Positions 35,831 to 48,600 of a stretch of 64,000 nucleotides of DNA are shown piece by piece. How positions within the stretch are numbered: the first letter of the stretch is position 1; every line of letters starts with the position of its first letter. The DNA lies in assembly GCF_963576615.1 (NCBI RefSeq), contig NC_088711.1, positions 18,260,182 through 18,324,181 of the forward strand. The letters are read 5' to 3'. The notes under the pieces were generated by a model. It ran no database searches, was not told the origin of the DNA, and worked only from the letters and a program-made list of their open reading frames with translations. The position numbers and the translations under genes are program-made. Source of the stretch: Watersipora subatra (lineage: Eukaryota > Bryozoa > Gymnolaemata > Cheilostomatida > Watersiporidae).

Positions 35831-36444
35831 ATATCGCAAGGAAACCAGTGACAAAAACCGGAAACCAAAACGCTAGTTTCCAAACAAACAGACCGTTTTA
35901 CAGAGATCACAACATTAGCACACATGAATGCATTGCATTTCTACTAGCTCTAACATTTATTGCTGCATAATACAGCATTTAAAAGAACACAAAATTTCCC
36001 ACAAGGTGCTGTCAATAACTTAATAATTTAATACAAGATAATTTTTTAAGGGTAAGTCAAAGCAACAGTTTTACCGAAACTGGCACCGCTCAAATTCTGA
36101 TAGGTTTTGTATCTGCAACCAGTTTCTGGTTTTTAACAGAATTATATGTTTTATAACAAAAGTGACAAATTGATTTATATTCTAATTAAATTATGCATTA
36201 AATCACCAAATTCTTTGTCAAAAAAGCGGATTTATATATATGCGCTTTTTTGGCAAATGAATTTGGTATTGAAGGGATTAAATAATTAATATATTATACA
36301 ATATAAATACATATATCTTAATGTATATATACAAATATACCATGTATTGAATTGAAAAATATTTGCATTAAAAATCAAATTAAAAAATTATATGTTCGTC
36401 GAAATGAATGTAATAAAAATAGTCAGTATTTGCATAATTATCTT
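35831..36444. other. Intergenic stretch between the inverted-repeat element and SINE copies
   Basis: AT-rich, no gene. A hairpin lies at about 36212-36272 (CCAAATTCTTTG...AAAAAGCG / CGCTTTTTTGGC...AATTTGG). The TATGCATTAAATCACCAAATT motif here recurs in the low-complexity stretch at 47760-47970. Confidence 0.5.
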
Positions 36445-36540
36445 TAGAAGTGCTAAGTTGGCTGAGTAGTGTAGTGGTTAGAGCGTTGGTTTGTAAAATG
36501 GAGTTTTCAAGTTCAATTCTTGTATGTTACAATTGTTTTT
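36445..36540 (+). repeat. tRNA-derived SINE head
   Basis: A box GTAGTGTAGTGGTTAGAGCG and B box AAGTTCAATTC. The body diverges after the head. Confidence 0.7.
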
Positions 36541-36854
36541 GCTAACACCGTTAGCTTTGGGTGGACACGTCTCTTATTATAGTAACGACTAGCCAAATTC
36601 TCAACAATTAACGAGTATTAAAATTATTACCCAGTGAATTTGAGTAACTTACGATAGTCTCAATCTACTACGGTATAATAAAAGCTGTGAAGCCAGCTTG
36701 ACACCTTATATCATGACGTTACGCGACATGGTCTCTCATGCAATCATGATCTCCAAGCATGCTAGTAGTAACCAACAGTATTTTTGCAAGCGCCAAAAGC
36801 CAAGTGCCATAAGTATGATGCATAAGTATGTGCCCAATTATTCCAAAGTATGGT

Positions 36855-37030
36855 AAGGACAATGTAGCCTAGAGATTAGCTTGCGTATCTCCAGAACTAG
36901 TGGTTTCAAGTTCAATACCATTGTGATGCGGATTTTTCATTCATAGATTGTAATGGCTATAATTGGACACGCAAATGACATGCACAGACACTGAAATTAG
37001 TACCTATGTAGATTGGTATTTCATGATAAA
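36855..37030 (+). repeat. tRNA-derived SINE (main family)
   Basis: AATGTAGCCTAGAGATTAGC head, TTCAAGTTCAATACC B-box region, GATGCGGATTTTTCATTC, and the TATAATTGGACACGC body. Confidence 0.75.
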
Positions 37031-37914
37031 CAGATTGATATATGTAAATGAAGTATTTTAGAGGTTATACCAAGAAGTAAGATGGCAAGAGTACATTCTG
37101 TTAAATGAACATCATTGTATTTTTACTCAATTTGGAGAGTATGAAGAAATTAGTGTAATATTCAATGTTACCATCAGTGTTTTAGTGGTTATGGTCTATC
37201 AGCTCATCAAAACCATCTCTGCTTAGCAAAGTCTTTGGTATAGTATATTCCATACCATGTATTCATTACTACAACATGTCGCGTGTGTAAAAAATAAATA
37301 GATTACAAGCTACGATGATCTCTTCATTGAGTCATTCACGCCTAAAAGGCTTCAAGTAGCTGAACAATTTGAGATAAGATTTGTGGCTCCCTTTGTTAGA
37401 GTCTGGTCAGGGTATCTCAGCTCTAACTGCATCTACTGGGGGTCATTGGCTCTGGCAAGCCATTCTTCCAAAATCTCCCTTTTCTAATTTGCTTGACTTG
37501 GTGAGTAGAGTATCGGAGCGAATGTCCAAGTTGTCCAATAAAAGAAATTCTATACATTATTTTCTTGTTAGCTCTAGCCGTAGCTAGCATGAAACCTTTC
37601 GTAATTGATTACAGCAAGTTGATAGTAATAATATAATTTTACGATAGTCAGCTGTTTAAAAGAAGAAAACACCTCATGTAAAAACAGCAATGCACATTGA
37701 TTAAAGGCATTAACAAAGTCTTTTTGTTGTGATAATGGATTCAGTAACACTGCAGCATTTTCTTAAACCAACTTTGTACATAGGTCTTGCAAAATAGTAT
37801 TTTACGCAGCGTGAATGATATCAGGTGTTTGCTATTTCGTTTTTGAAACGTAGTGACACAAATTGTTAAACTAGAAAATTTAAGCCGGCGGGTCGCCGAG
37901 GTGAGTTGTTTTAT

Positions 37915-38195
37915 TATTAGACTAGCAGTGAGCCCAGTGATGCCTGAATTTTTTTCAGTTTTAATGGAATAGGGTGGGGGTGTGTAAACACCCACCCTGA
38001 AAATGGATGTTTAAGCGGCTGGTTCTCAGGAGTCAGATGTATGTGTAGTTTTGAAACAAATTACTTTTGGTGACCTGGAGGAAGGCATGAAACATATGTG
38101 TGAAGTTTGGATGAAATTGGGCACAAATTTGGACATATTTACGCAGACTAACAAACACACAATGACAAAGTGAGATTTATTAATATATACTGTAG
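37915..38195 (+). repeat. Second dispersed repeat family sharing the SINE 3' tail, copy 1
   Basis: Contains GGCTGGTTCTCAGG, ACCTGGAGGAAGGCATGAA, GTTTGGATGAAATTGGGCAC and ends CAATGACAAAGTGAGATTTATTAATA. Copy 2 is at about 45685-45935. The last part matches the tail of the tRNA-derived SINE although the front does not. Confidence 0.7.
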
Positions 38196-38737
38196 ATGAC
38201 TTCAGAGTAGTTGGACCATTTAAGGCATTTGGTTAGAAATCAACCAATGCTTTATTTATTTTTGTTAAAATAAATTTAATATTTTGCTAGTTTGGAAGTC
38301 TGTCCCTCTTTACATACCGTAGTAAAATTGGTTTGTCACTGCTCTTTTTATACAATTTTTGGAGTTTGGTAGCATCCAGATGGTTTAGAACTTTTCATGG
38401 AATTTACAAAATAGAGTTTGGGTTCTTCGTACATATATTTTCATTTTCGTTACATAATATTACAACAAATATTAGCGACTTGAAAGACTACCATAATGAT
38501 GTCATCGGCACTCTTGGTTAAATCGAGCAGAAAATAATACAGAAATTTTCTTCCTTCGCTCTACAAATATAGATCATGTAGTTAATTGTTGCATTTCAAC
38601 AATAAGCCAAAGCAGTTTGCTGACAAGGTAACTTCAATTTAATGTTCCCATTAGAGGTTATTTGACCAATGTTTTTATTATCTTTACGTCTATGGCTAGC
38701 CTCCTGCATTGCTTTGTCTTTTGCCTTGATGAGTTAG

Positions 38738-38825
38738 AACATCTTGTTTAGATTTAATGAGATGTTATAACAAGCTGTTATTACTCATCTCGTTATAACA
38801 TCGTGTTAAATCTAAACAAGATGTT
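38738..38825. repeat. 88-bp fold-back
   Basis: Inverted arms AACATCTTGTTTAGATTTA and TAAATCTAAACAAGATGTT with an inner inverted pair around ATAACAAGCTGTTAT. Confidence 0.75.
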
Positions 38826-39691
38826 AAGATTGTTCAGATTTTAAAAATCTTAGCATTCAGATTGCTAAGACCTGAATTACAATCTGATCTTAACCCTTTT
38901 AACAATTTTGTTAACATCTAATTCAGATTTAAGGAGATTTTTAAAAGGGTTTGAAATTAAAATTGTTTACAATTATAAAGACAGTTTTACACAAATTTAT
39001 GAAATTTAAAAGGATTTCTGCAAAATTTCCTTTTACCTACAAAAAGGAGCGTTAAATTTGTACAGCTTGGAAGCAAAGTAATTGGTAGCAATGATTGCAG
39101 AATTTTAGGTTAGATAGACTGTGGATGAAAAATAAGTTTTACATTGGTCGAATGGTTGAACACTCTAAACATTTAGTTGAATGGTTGACTCTATGAGTGT
39201 CTGTCAGAGATACATACACCTTAATCTTTCTTGTTTATATGTAGTAATTCAAAATCAATAACTTCAACATAATTGTATAATTCTGTATAGGCGACATTTT
39301 GAATTTTGCTTAAATGAAAGTTTACAGCAAAGCTTGTTAGTACCAATATTAAAATTTTAATGTTTTCTGTTGTCGGCATTTAAACTCAATTTGAAATTGA
39401 GTAAAGTTCCAACTGTACTCCTAATTTGTTACACATCAAGGCAATTAATTGGCTGATTGCATGACAAAATAAACAAACAGAAGAATATCAGCATACCTCT
39501 TGTTTTTCACACTTTTTCACTTTACCCAGACGAAGAATCTACTTCACTTTCTCTGTAAGAAAAAATATGCCGTATTTCTTTCCAAGAATATGTTAGAATT
39601 CTAACAGATGAAAGTTATCAAGGAGAATAATTGAATAGCTATAGTGAAGTTGGAATGTTATAAAGAGAGGCACAACTTCTATAAAGAAATA

Positions 39692-42600
39692 TTACACACT
39701 GGGAGAGCCCTTCGGGTCAAATGACTTGTCAAGGTCCTTTCCGATAATAAGACCAAAGAAGGCGACAAGCAGAGCGAAGTTGAGAAGCAGGAATGCTCGT
39801 GTCCAACCGTAATGAGAGGCAAGAAAGCTCATGGGAAATCCGGCTGTCACCGCAGCAACTACCAACAAATAATTCAAAAACCATGTTTTTACGAGTGTCT
39901 CAACATGCAGATAGTCTTACTATAGTTATACATTATACAGTTATACATGTAGTTATACATTATACAGTTATACATGTAGTTATACAGAGAAAATGAACTT
40001 TTGCAAGCCATTGTAAAACCCTCCTATGAATGTTGAACTCAAACTGCTAACTGAACTTGCAATATTTTCAAAGTTATCAACAATTTATCAAGTTTGTATA
40101 CAAGCTCTTGGCATTCAGCTTACATGAAATATTTTTATTTGCTCGCGGTACAAAGTGCTACAAATCTAAATATTGACTACAGATCTAGATGTTAATGACA
40201 AATCTAGATGTTGACTACAGATCTAGGCGTTAACCAAAATCTAGATATTGACTGCAGATCTAAGATGTTGACTGCAGATTTAATATGTTGACTACAGATC
40301 TCGATGGTGCCTACAAATCTAGATGTTAACGACAAATCTAGATGTTGACTGCAAATTCAGATGTTGACTACAGATCTAGATGTTAACGACAAATCTAGAT
40401 GTTGACTACAGATCTAGGCGTTAACCAAAATCTAGATATTGACTGCAGATCTAAGATGTTGACTGCAGATTTAATATGTTGACTACAGATCTCGATGGTG
40501 CCTACAAATCTAGATGTTAACGACAAATCTAGATGTTGACTGCAAATTCAGATGTTGACTACAGATCTAGATGTTAACGACAAATCTAGATGTTAACGAC
40601 AAATCTAGGTGTTGACTACAAATCTAGATGTTGACTACATATTTAGCTGTTGACTACAAATTTAGATGGTTACTACAAATCTAGATGTTGACTACAAATC
40701 TAGATGTTTACTACAAATCTAGTTGTTGACTACAAATCTATATCTTGCCTACAGATCTAGATGTTAACGACAAATCTAGATGTTGATTGCAGATTTAATA
40801 TGTTGACTGAAAGTCTAATATGTTCATTGCATAATGGTGTTTGACAGCTTGCTTACGATTGTTAGAGAAGCCAAGTAGTGCATAACAGGAATTGAGTTTA
40901 TTAGGAGGGGCAGTCTCGATAAGCATGGCTTCAAGGTTCTGTAAAGCTGCGCAGAAGGTCAAACCCATAACAAAGGCATAGAGATTTACTTCCATCTAAA
41001 GTGAAAGATTTCAGCTAAACTCACTACAGCTCCGCAAACACAACGCTAAAGAGAGCAATCACAGGATGTTATAGATCATACATCTTTGAGTGATCACCAA
41101 ATTTCATCCTGCATACTTAGGATTGCCAAAAACTAGTTTGCAAACTTTTGCATTAAGTAATTTATAGTTTATTATTAATCTTTTATTCATTGTGTATTCA
41201 TGAAACCTATAATTTACGTTTTTTTATGATACTTTAGTTATCATGTTATAGCTATCATGCAGGCTATACAATACGTGTGTCATATACATGTATCATATAC
41301 ATGTATCATACATACGATACATGTATATGATATGTGTATCATAACTATAATATGTATCGTGTTATATTTTTAGTTAGTTAAAATCAAAAATATTTTTTTC
41401 TTGGGTGGAACGTGTGAAAACAAGTCACGGATTTTAAAGAAGAAAATTGATTCAAACATATCACTATAAGTTAGTCTTATCTCTATTTCTAATGCTACTA
41501 CCCCTTGAATTCAAATAGCAATTTTTGTTCCTAAGGTAACTAATTGTGACCTGCAATTTAAATAAGAACATTTAGCATAAGACAGCACTTGTGGTGTGTC
41601 AATGTCGTAATTTTATTTTACAATAGTATCTAGTAATATAATGCTATATATTCACTCTACTTTGATAGGAAATAGCAGTCTACTAAATGGAAACTTTCAA
41701 GCCATCTAGATGATTAGAAATCACATCTTGCTTTAAGGGTGACTAAATATCACTGCTGTCGGGCTGTAATAGCCAACAAGGCCTAAAATATTCAGGTACG
41801 GAAAGGCTGGTATACCTACAGCCCCGGAGTAGGCTGTAATTCCAAGGATGAAAGAACTAAGGACTATTCCTCCTCCAAACAAAGATAAGAAGAGAAGAAT
41901 CATTCTTGGGAACTTGTAGTATCCGATGTGCATGTCCTGCAAAATGGTGCGCATACAGTCAATGGTAACAGGTGGTAACAGGTGCCAATTGTTGTTAGTG
42001 GAGTCAGCCTAAATAATCGCAACATACGGAAATGACAAATTCTACAGGTTCACCTAGCAATTGCTAGACATTTTTCTTTTCGCTGTATTCTAATTACAAA
42101 ATCATAATTCAAGATGGTGTCACATATAGCTTTAAAACATAGGGTGTGGGTTCGAGTCCCAAAATTTGCCTTTTCGGGGCGGTTCTGCTTCAGCATACTA
42201 CACCATATTCTTGTTATGAATGTCTGCTGAGGCATCCGTTTTGCAAAAATTGGCAATCAGCCTAACAGTTGCACAGTCAAATAGACCACAATGAAATGAA
42301 AAAATTAAAAATAAAATGATAGACACACAACAGTAAAACATTATTTATCTATATATGTATATTTCTCCAAGTTGGTCTGTTTACATGTTTGACCATCTTT
42401 AGCTATTAATTCATATCTTGGAACAAAAAACCCGCATCCACGGAGATTTAATCTCAGACCCTCCGGTTCACCAGTCCGATGCCTTACCAATTCAGCCACA
42501 CGAGCTTGATGGATTCATTAGGCGATATATGGCGTTGTATGGGAGCAAATACACTACAGCTATCTGTCACGGCGCAAAGTGATAGTGTAACGTCATAAGA

Positions 42601-45600
42601 AGCGGTAGCTCTTATTAGTAAGCTTATTCAAATTCTTCATTGGCAATGCGTCAGGCTAATAGCAAGTGGCAGACAACTCTCATTATCTTTCATTGTTTAT
42701 AAGCTGATTTTTAGAATCCAGGCAACATCGGGTAGCACAGCTAGTCTGTATATAACCCTAAGTGTTTGTTTATTGGTCTGTTGTATGTCCAATTAAAGAG
42801 AGTAAATACACTAAAAGGGAAAAACCGTTTCACACTGGAATTGAACTCAGAAACATTGGTTCTTTAAACAGGAATGCTAACCATTACCCACACGGCTACC
42901 TTGGCATGCAATGGAATAAGTGTGAACATACTTATTATACATGCCAATAATTAATGGCGCACAGGACTGCCTGAGTACTAGAAAAAATACATGCTGAGAC
43001 TCCCCAAACTGCTATAAATATACCGTATGCATATGTAACATAAACATAATTAAACTTATAGCCCACACAGAAATAAGCAAACACCTTCATTTAAAAGTCA
43101 GAATGGTAAATGTTGTTTGTTGGTTAAAAATAAAATTTCTTTGCAAAAACTTTTTATTACCCGTGCAACACTGGCATTTATCTAGTTATACATAAAATAC
43201 CTTTTTGATAGCAAAATCAGCCATGGCCCCAATTACGGTTGTGCCAAATATAGCTCCACACTCGAGGGCTGTGCCAAAACCACCGGCATTATATGTGGAG
43301 AGGCCTCGCTCTTCCATGAGATAAAGTTGACCCCAGTCAGCACTGCTGACTCGTATGAGTGTCATCAGAAAGCCACCGCCACAGAGGACCAGCATAAACT
43401 CTGATCCTATGATATCCGTCCAATGAGCATCACTGTTACCTACATGTATACAATGATTCGTCCAATGAGCATCACTGTTACCTACATGTACACATTGATC
43501 CGTCCAATGAGCATCACTGTTACCTACATGTATACATTGTAAATTGATTTGATTTCTGCATAATGCCCTTGAAAGAACCTAGTGACATTACAGCTGGATG
43601 GCTTCTTGTAAACATAACCATACAAATATATAAGTGATGCATATATATATACGAGGTGAATGCCCGACGTGGCCCGTGAAAGTTATCATTCTAACTTTCA
43701 AACTTCATATCATGGAAAAGTGTTTTTGTGCAGTTCAAATGAATTAAGAAAAAAAATAAACAATGAGTTATTGGAAGTGTGTGTATAAAAAATGTTACTG
43801 TTGCAGCAGAAGCTCGTATTCAAAGTTTTGATGGACGATACGGGTATAAACGTTAAAATGAAATACCGCACTGTTTTAGTCTGGTACTTCGTCTGATTGA
43901 ACAAAGAGATAATGTAGAGGCAATTCCTACTTGAGATAATACAATAATTATTACCCATGTCAAAAGTATTTAGCCTTTACAGATTTAGCGATCGAACCTT
44001 AGGATAAACCAGAAATAGGAATAAGGGGTTTGGGTATCTCATGTAACTGAACATTTGAAATTGAAACGTTACATTTAAAAATCACAAATTGAAAAAAAAA
44101 AAGTAATGGCGAAAGAATTTAACTTTTAAAAGCTTTCAAAAAATAATAAATGCAAAAGGTAATACAATGGACCCATACAATTTTAAGAATGGCGAAAATA
44201 TTGTATAGTGTAGTATTGAAACCCATAGGAATTATTGAATACAAACACTCCCTGGTAAAGATCATCAGAATTTTATATACGTGATGTACATATTAAAAAT
44301 TATTCAAAAAATAATATGCTAAAATTAGTACCTATGGTTACCTACAGTAACTTTAGTGTAGTTAGTGGTTATGGTCTGCAATAAAATGTAACATTACAAT
44401 GTACTATGTGCAGTACGTACCATAGAGAGTTCTTACCTTTGAGACAGACGTATAACATGAATACTGAAGTTAATTTAAATGAATTTAGCTTACTTAACAC
44501 ATAATTAAAGCTAATTTTTATTATTTATTTCACTAAAATGTATTTTGACAGAAGTTTATATATAGGCTATAATATAAATACATATATAGATATCTAATAA
44601 TAGATAAGTGGCCAGGCCTACTGCTAACAGCACTCTAAGCTCTAAAAAGTGCAGTGTTATAACTAACTAGAGTGTTGGAATAGGTTAATGTTACTTATCT
44701 TTCTTCCGGATTGGTGTTTTTCTCTGGGGTCATGACAGGTCTGTTTTGCGCTTCTGCACTCGTAAGATGACTTACGTTAAAATCTGATTCTGATAGCCAT
44801 TTTAACGCAAGTCACCTGACGAGTGCAGACGCACGAAACAGACCTGTCATGACCACAAAGAAAAACACCAATCCAAAAAAAAGATAAGTAACATTAACCT
44901 GTTCCAACACTCTAGTTAGTTATATACCTATATACATGTATATGTTTTGTTTTATAGTTATGTTTATATGTTTTATACACTATATACAACATATAGAACT
45001 GTTTACATAGATTTGAAAACAATAATTTATATACAGCATTTAAGTTTAATACAATGTAATACATCTGGTGGCATGAAAGTTCTAATCTGGTACCTTGAGT
45101 GAATTTCTGGTTCTGATAGCCAACATCTGATGGTTTATCAATGTTTAGGAAGTAGAGAGCACTCGCTACTACCATAGATATGACTGCAGGCATCTGTATA
45201 GCTACTCGCCATCCGTGTTCGTTAGCCCAATTGTTAGCAGCCGCAGGACCAATAAGATTAGTTAAAAAATATGATAAACTCATCAGGGCCCACCACAAGC
45301 CAAATGAAATGGTTGGAAACCTAAAACAAGTGAATACATCTGGTAGACTACTGCCGTTTCCTCAAGCTTGCTTTGAAAAGCTACGCAAGGTCATGCGTGT
45401 AACTAGACCTAGGGAGTAGATGATGACCAATCAAAACACGGAACTAATTTTTATGCATTACGATTGGTGAGAACTATTTTTTTATTGTTTTTATAATACT
45501 CTAATGATTGTAACAAAAAATTGTGTCCAAGCGATTGAGCTCCGTTTAAAATTTTTAACATTTTCCACTTTTTTAATGTTTAAGCTTTAGTTCTATTTTA

Positions 45601-48600
45601 TTTATGTTTGAGGCAAATAAACTCCTACTTGTTTGCCTCAAATATTTTGGTTTTTTAGGTTTTAATGCTGTTCTTTAGGAGGAACTAGCAGTAAACTGGG
45701 CAAAACTCGGCATTTCTTTTATTTTTAATCAGATACCCTCAAGTTGGTGCTGAAGAGGCTGATTCTCAGGCACCAAATAGAGTTTTAAAACCAAACATTT
45801 TTTACAACCTGGCGGAAGGCAGCGAGCGTATGCGATGATAGTTTGGATGAAATAGGACAAAAGATATGAAACCGCATAGTGTTGTCACGGACTAACAGAC
45901 ATACACAATAATAAAGTGAGATTTGTTAATAAAGATTTCTATCAAAGAGCTTCTTTAATGCCATCATTCATAATCTGCCATAATAATATTGCATTTTTAA
46001 ATTTTCACAAACTTTGTGGTACCATTGACAAAAGATGAGGAAGCCTACTGCGTGTTGCAAGAAACCAGCAGTTATTAATTACTCAAATACATTAGATTGT
46101 TCTATATTTTAATACTCATATTACCAAACACTACCAATACTTATGTTATAAATCACTGACCATGGTACTGCCAGTTACTTAATATTGCAGTGTTACAATG
46201 ATTTGAAAGCCTGCTATTCATGAATACTACAGACCCATTAGTGTGGATACTTGCAAGAACGACTATGCGCTACTTGGTGCAAAAGCTCACCATGCCCGAG
46301 TCACTTTGACCACACACGGCCAACCAAAGCCATTGCAAATTCCATTTAAAGAAGCCATCAGCATCAAGTTTCCAGAATCATCAGCATCTAATGTATAAAA
46401 ATAAAGATAAGACAACTCCATGTCATTAGAGTTGGTGCTTTTACTGTGCTGAGTCAATATGTAGTTTAGCTTGCTTTAACTTGTTCATGTACAGAAAGTC
46501 CTCAGCTCACAACAATCTCGACTTATGTTGTTCCGAGGTTACAAACGCACCACATAAAAATATTTAATGCAATATTGAATGTAGTTCTGCCTTAGTGTCT
46601 CTTACGACATAAGCAACGCAAACAATTGTCAACCCGCATCCGTCATGCAGAAAATATATATATGCTTTGTTGTGCTTGTAGTAGAGGAAGATGGCATCGA
46701 TGGGTCATTCAACTTCAGCGCCATTTTGGTGGTGCCTTGCAGTTCTCGCTCTGTCGCCTGTTTGAGATTTTTTTGTATTTTTGACCACAATGATACCAAA
46801 GTGCAAGACAGATTCTTCTAATGGCAATGCAGCAAAAAAAGAAAAGTCATCATCATGGAGGGGAAACTAAATATTAAAAAGAGCATAAAGCAATTTATTC
46901 AAAATGTTTTGACTTACACTGAAATTCAAGTTAAACCATGGATCAACATAGTAAGCTGAGGACCCCCTGCTCACCCCCAATCGTAGGGAGGACCCCCTGC
47001 TCACCCCCAATCGTAGAGAGGACTAGTGTATGTACTAATTGTTAGGCTCGTTACGCATTTTTCTTACTGAATTCCTCAATTTTGTTAAGTAATAATTTAT
47101 AGTAAAACTTTTCTAGTAACATTATAGTTAAGTTGGTGAAGTCAGCATTAGAAGCTGTCTCTCAATTTTGCCGAGTCACTCCCTGAACAATAAGGAAAGC
47201 ATAGTACAGATAGAATGTATTACATGCAGAAAAGTACCATTTTAGCTGGTAGAGTTTAGGTCTTTACAAAGCCGGTAATCATGAATAATTTTATTGTGCA
47301 TTCAATCTACCTAGTCATGACAATAGTGAACAAGTACTCACCAGAAAATCCAAAGTTGAAAAATCCAGATAGAAACATGCCGAGGGCGAAAAGAGTTTTT
47401 GCACTTGAAGCGTCTAGTGATGTACCAACGAAGAAAGATGAGATGGTGAATGACACTTGTTGTAACATCACTATCGAAGCTGCAAAAACCACATTCTCTC
47501 ATATACTATGTCATGGCAATGCATGCTGATAAATGTGAGAAGTTTTCTCCACGCTGAGATAATAACTCCACAATGAATGCAATGATTCAACTATAGTTGG
47601 TTTCAAAAATTACGGAAACCCATGTTTGTACCCAGGGTTGGAGCAACGGCGGAATTTGCAATTACGATGAATTAATAATTAATTGGTAGTTTGAAATGGC
47701 ATTAATAATTAAAATAATTAATTTTAAGTTTGTGAACTTGCATTAATCATTGAGTCAATTAATTATTTTCTGTTTAAACTCAATTATGCATTAAATTACC
47801 AAATTACCTTTAAGACTAAATGCATTACCAATTAAATTGACAAATTCTATATTCAAAATAAATTATTCAATAAATTAAAAAATTAGTTTTAAACATAACA
47901 GCATTAATAATTAAGTTAATGAAGTAAATAGTGATTCAATTGAATTATGCATTAAATCACCAAATTAGTTTGTCAAATAAGCACATTCATTTTTAAATTA
48001 GTGAAGTGATTAGTCTTGAAAAATGAATTACTCACTAAGTTATCAAACGAGCAGATCAAAAACTTCATTAATTGTGTTTTTTTAATTGATGTATTTAAGA
48101 ATTTTGCATTTACTTAAATTGCTAATCAATAATTTAATGAGCAATTTAATACAATTGTTAATGTGCATTATTAATTGACCACAACCCTGTTTGTATCCAC
48201 CCAAATACAGTGAACCTTTTGGTCATCGTTAAAAGGTCAAAGTTTACTTTGTCTAACCCAAGTTAGACACTAACTTCAGTACGACAACTTAGTCGTCTAT
48301 GACAAGGAATAGAATAATCTGTCGCTAATTACTTGTTACAACTCAAAGAACTACCTAGTCTTGCCTTGCTGATACTTTAGAATTGATAAATATAACTCAC
48401 TTATCTCTTGTCCTGAAAAGACTCCTTCATTCATGATGTGTGGGAGTATGAATTGAAAGACTCGCCTGTTGTATATGTAGAGGCAATGACCGAGAAAACA
48501 ACTCGCAAACACAAACATCTGGTAAGTCGAATAAGCGACATCTCCCACTAAAATACATATTGTATGACAATTTAAATTAGTAAAATATATATTGTATATG

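Larger units (their letters stand above)
37031..39691. other. Intergenic stretch, 3' of the SLC37A4-like gene
   Basis: No gene recognised. Contains a repeat copy at about 37915-38195 (listed separately) and a fold-back at 38738-38825 (arms AACATCTTGTTTAGATTTAA / reverse complement, with an inner pair GATGTTATAAC / GTTATAACATC). Confidence 0.5.

Noticed and set aside
42050-42256. Separate tRNA-like gene (GGGTTCGAGTCCC B box)
   Set aside because: The B box is good but no matching A box or cloverleaf lies upstream; probably SINE debris.
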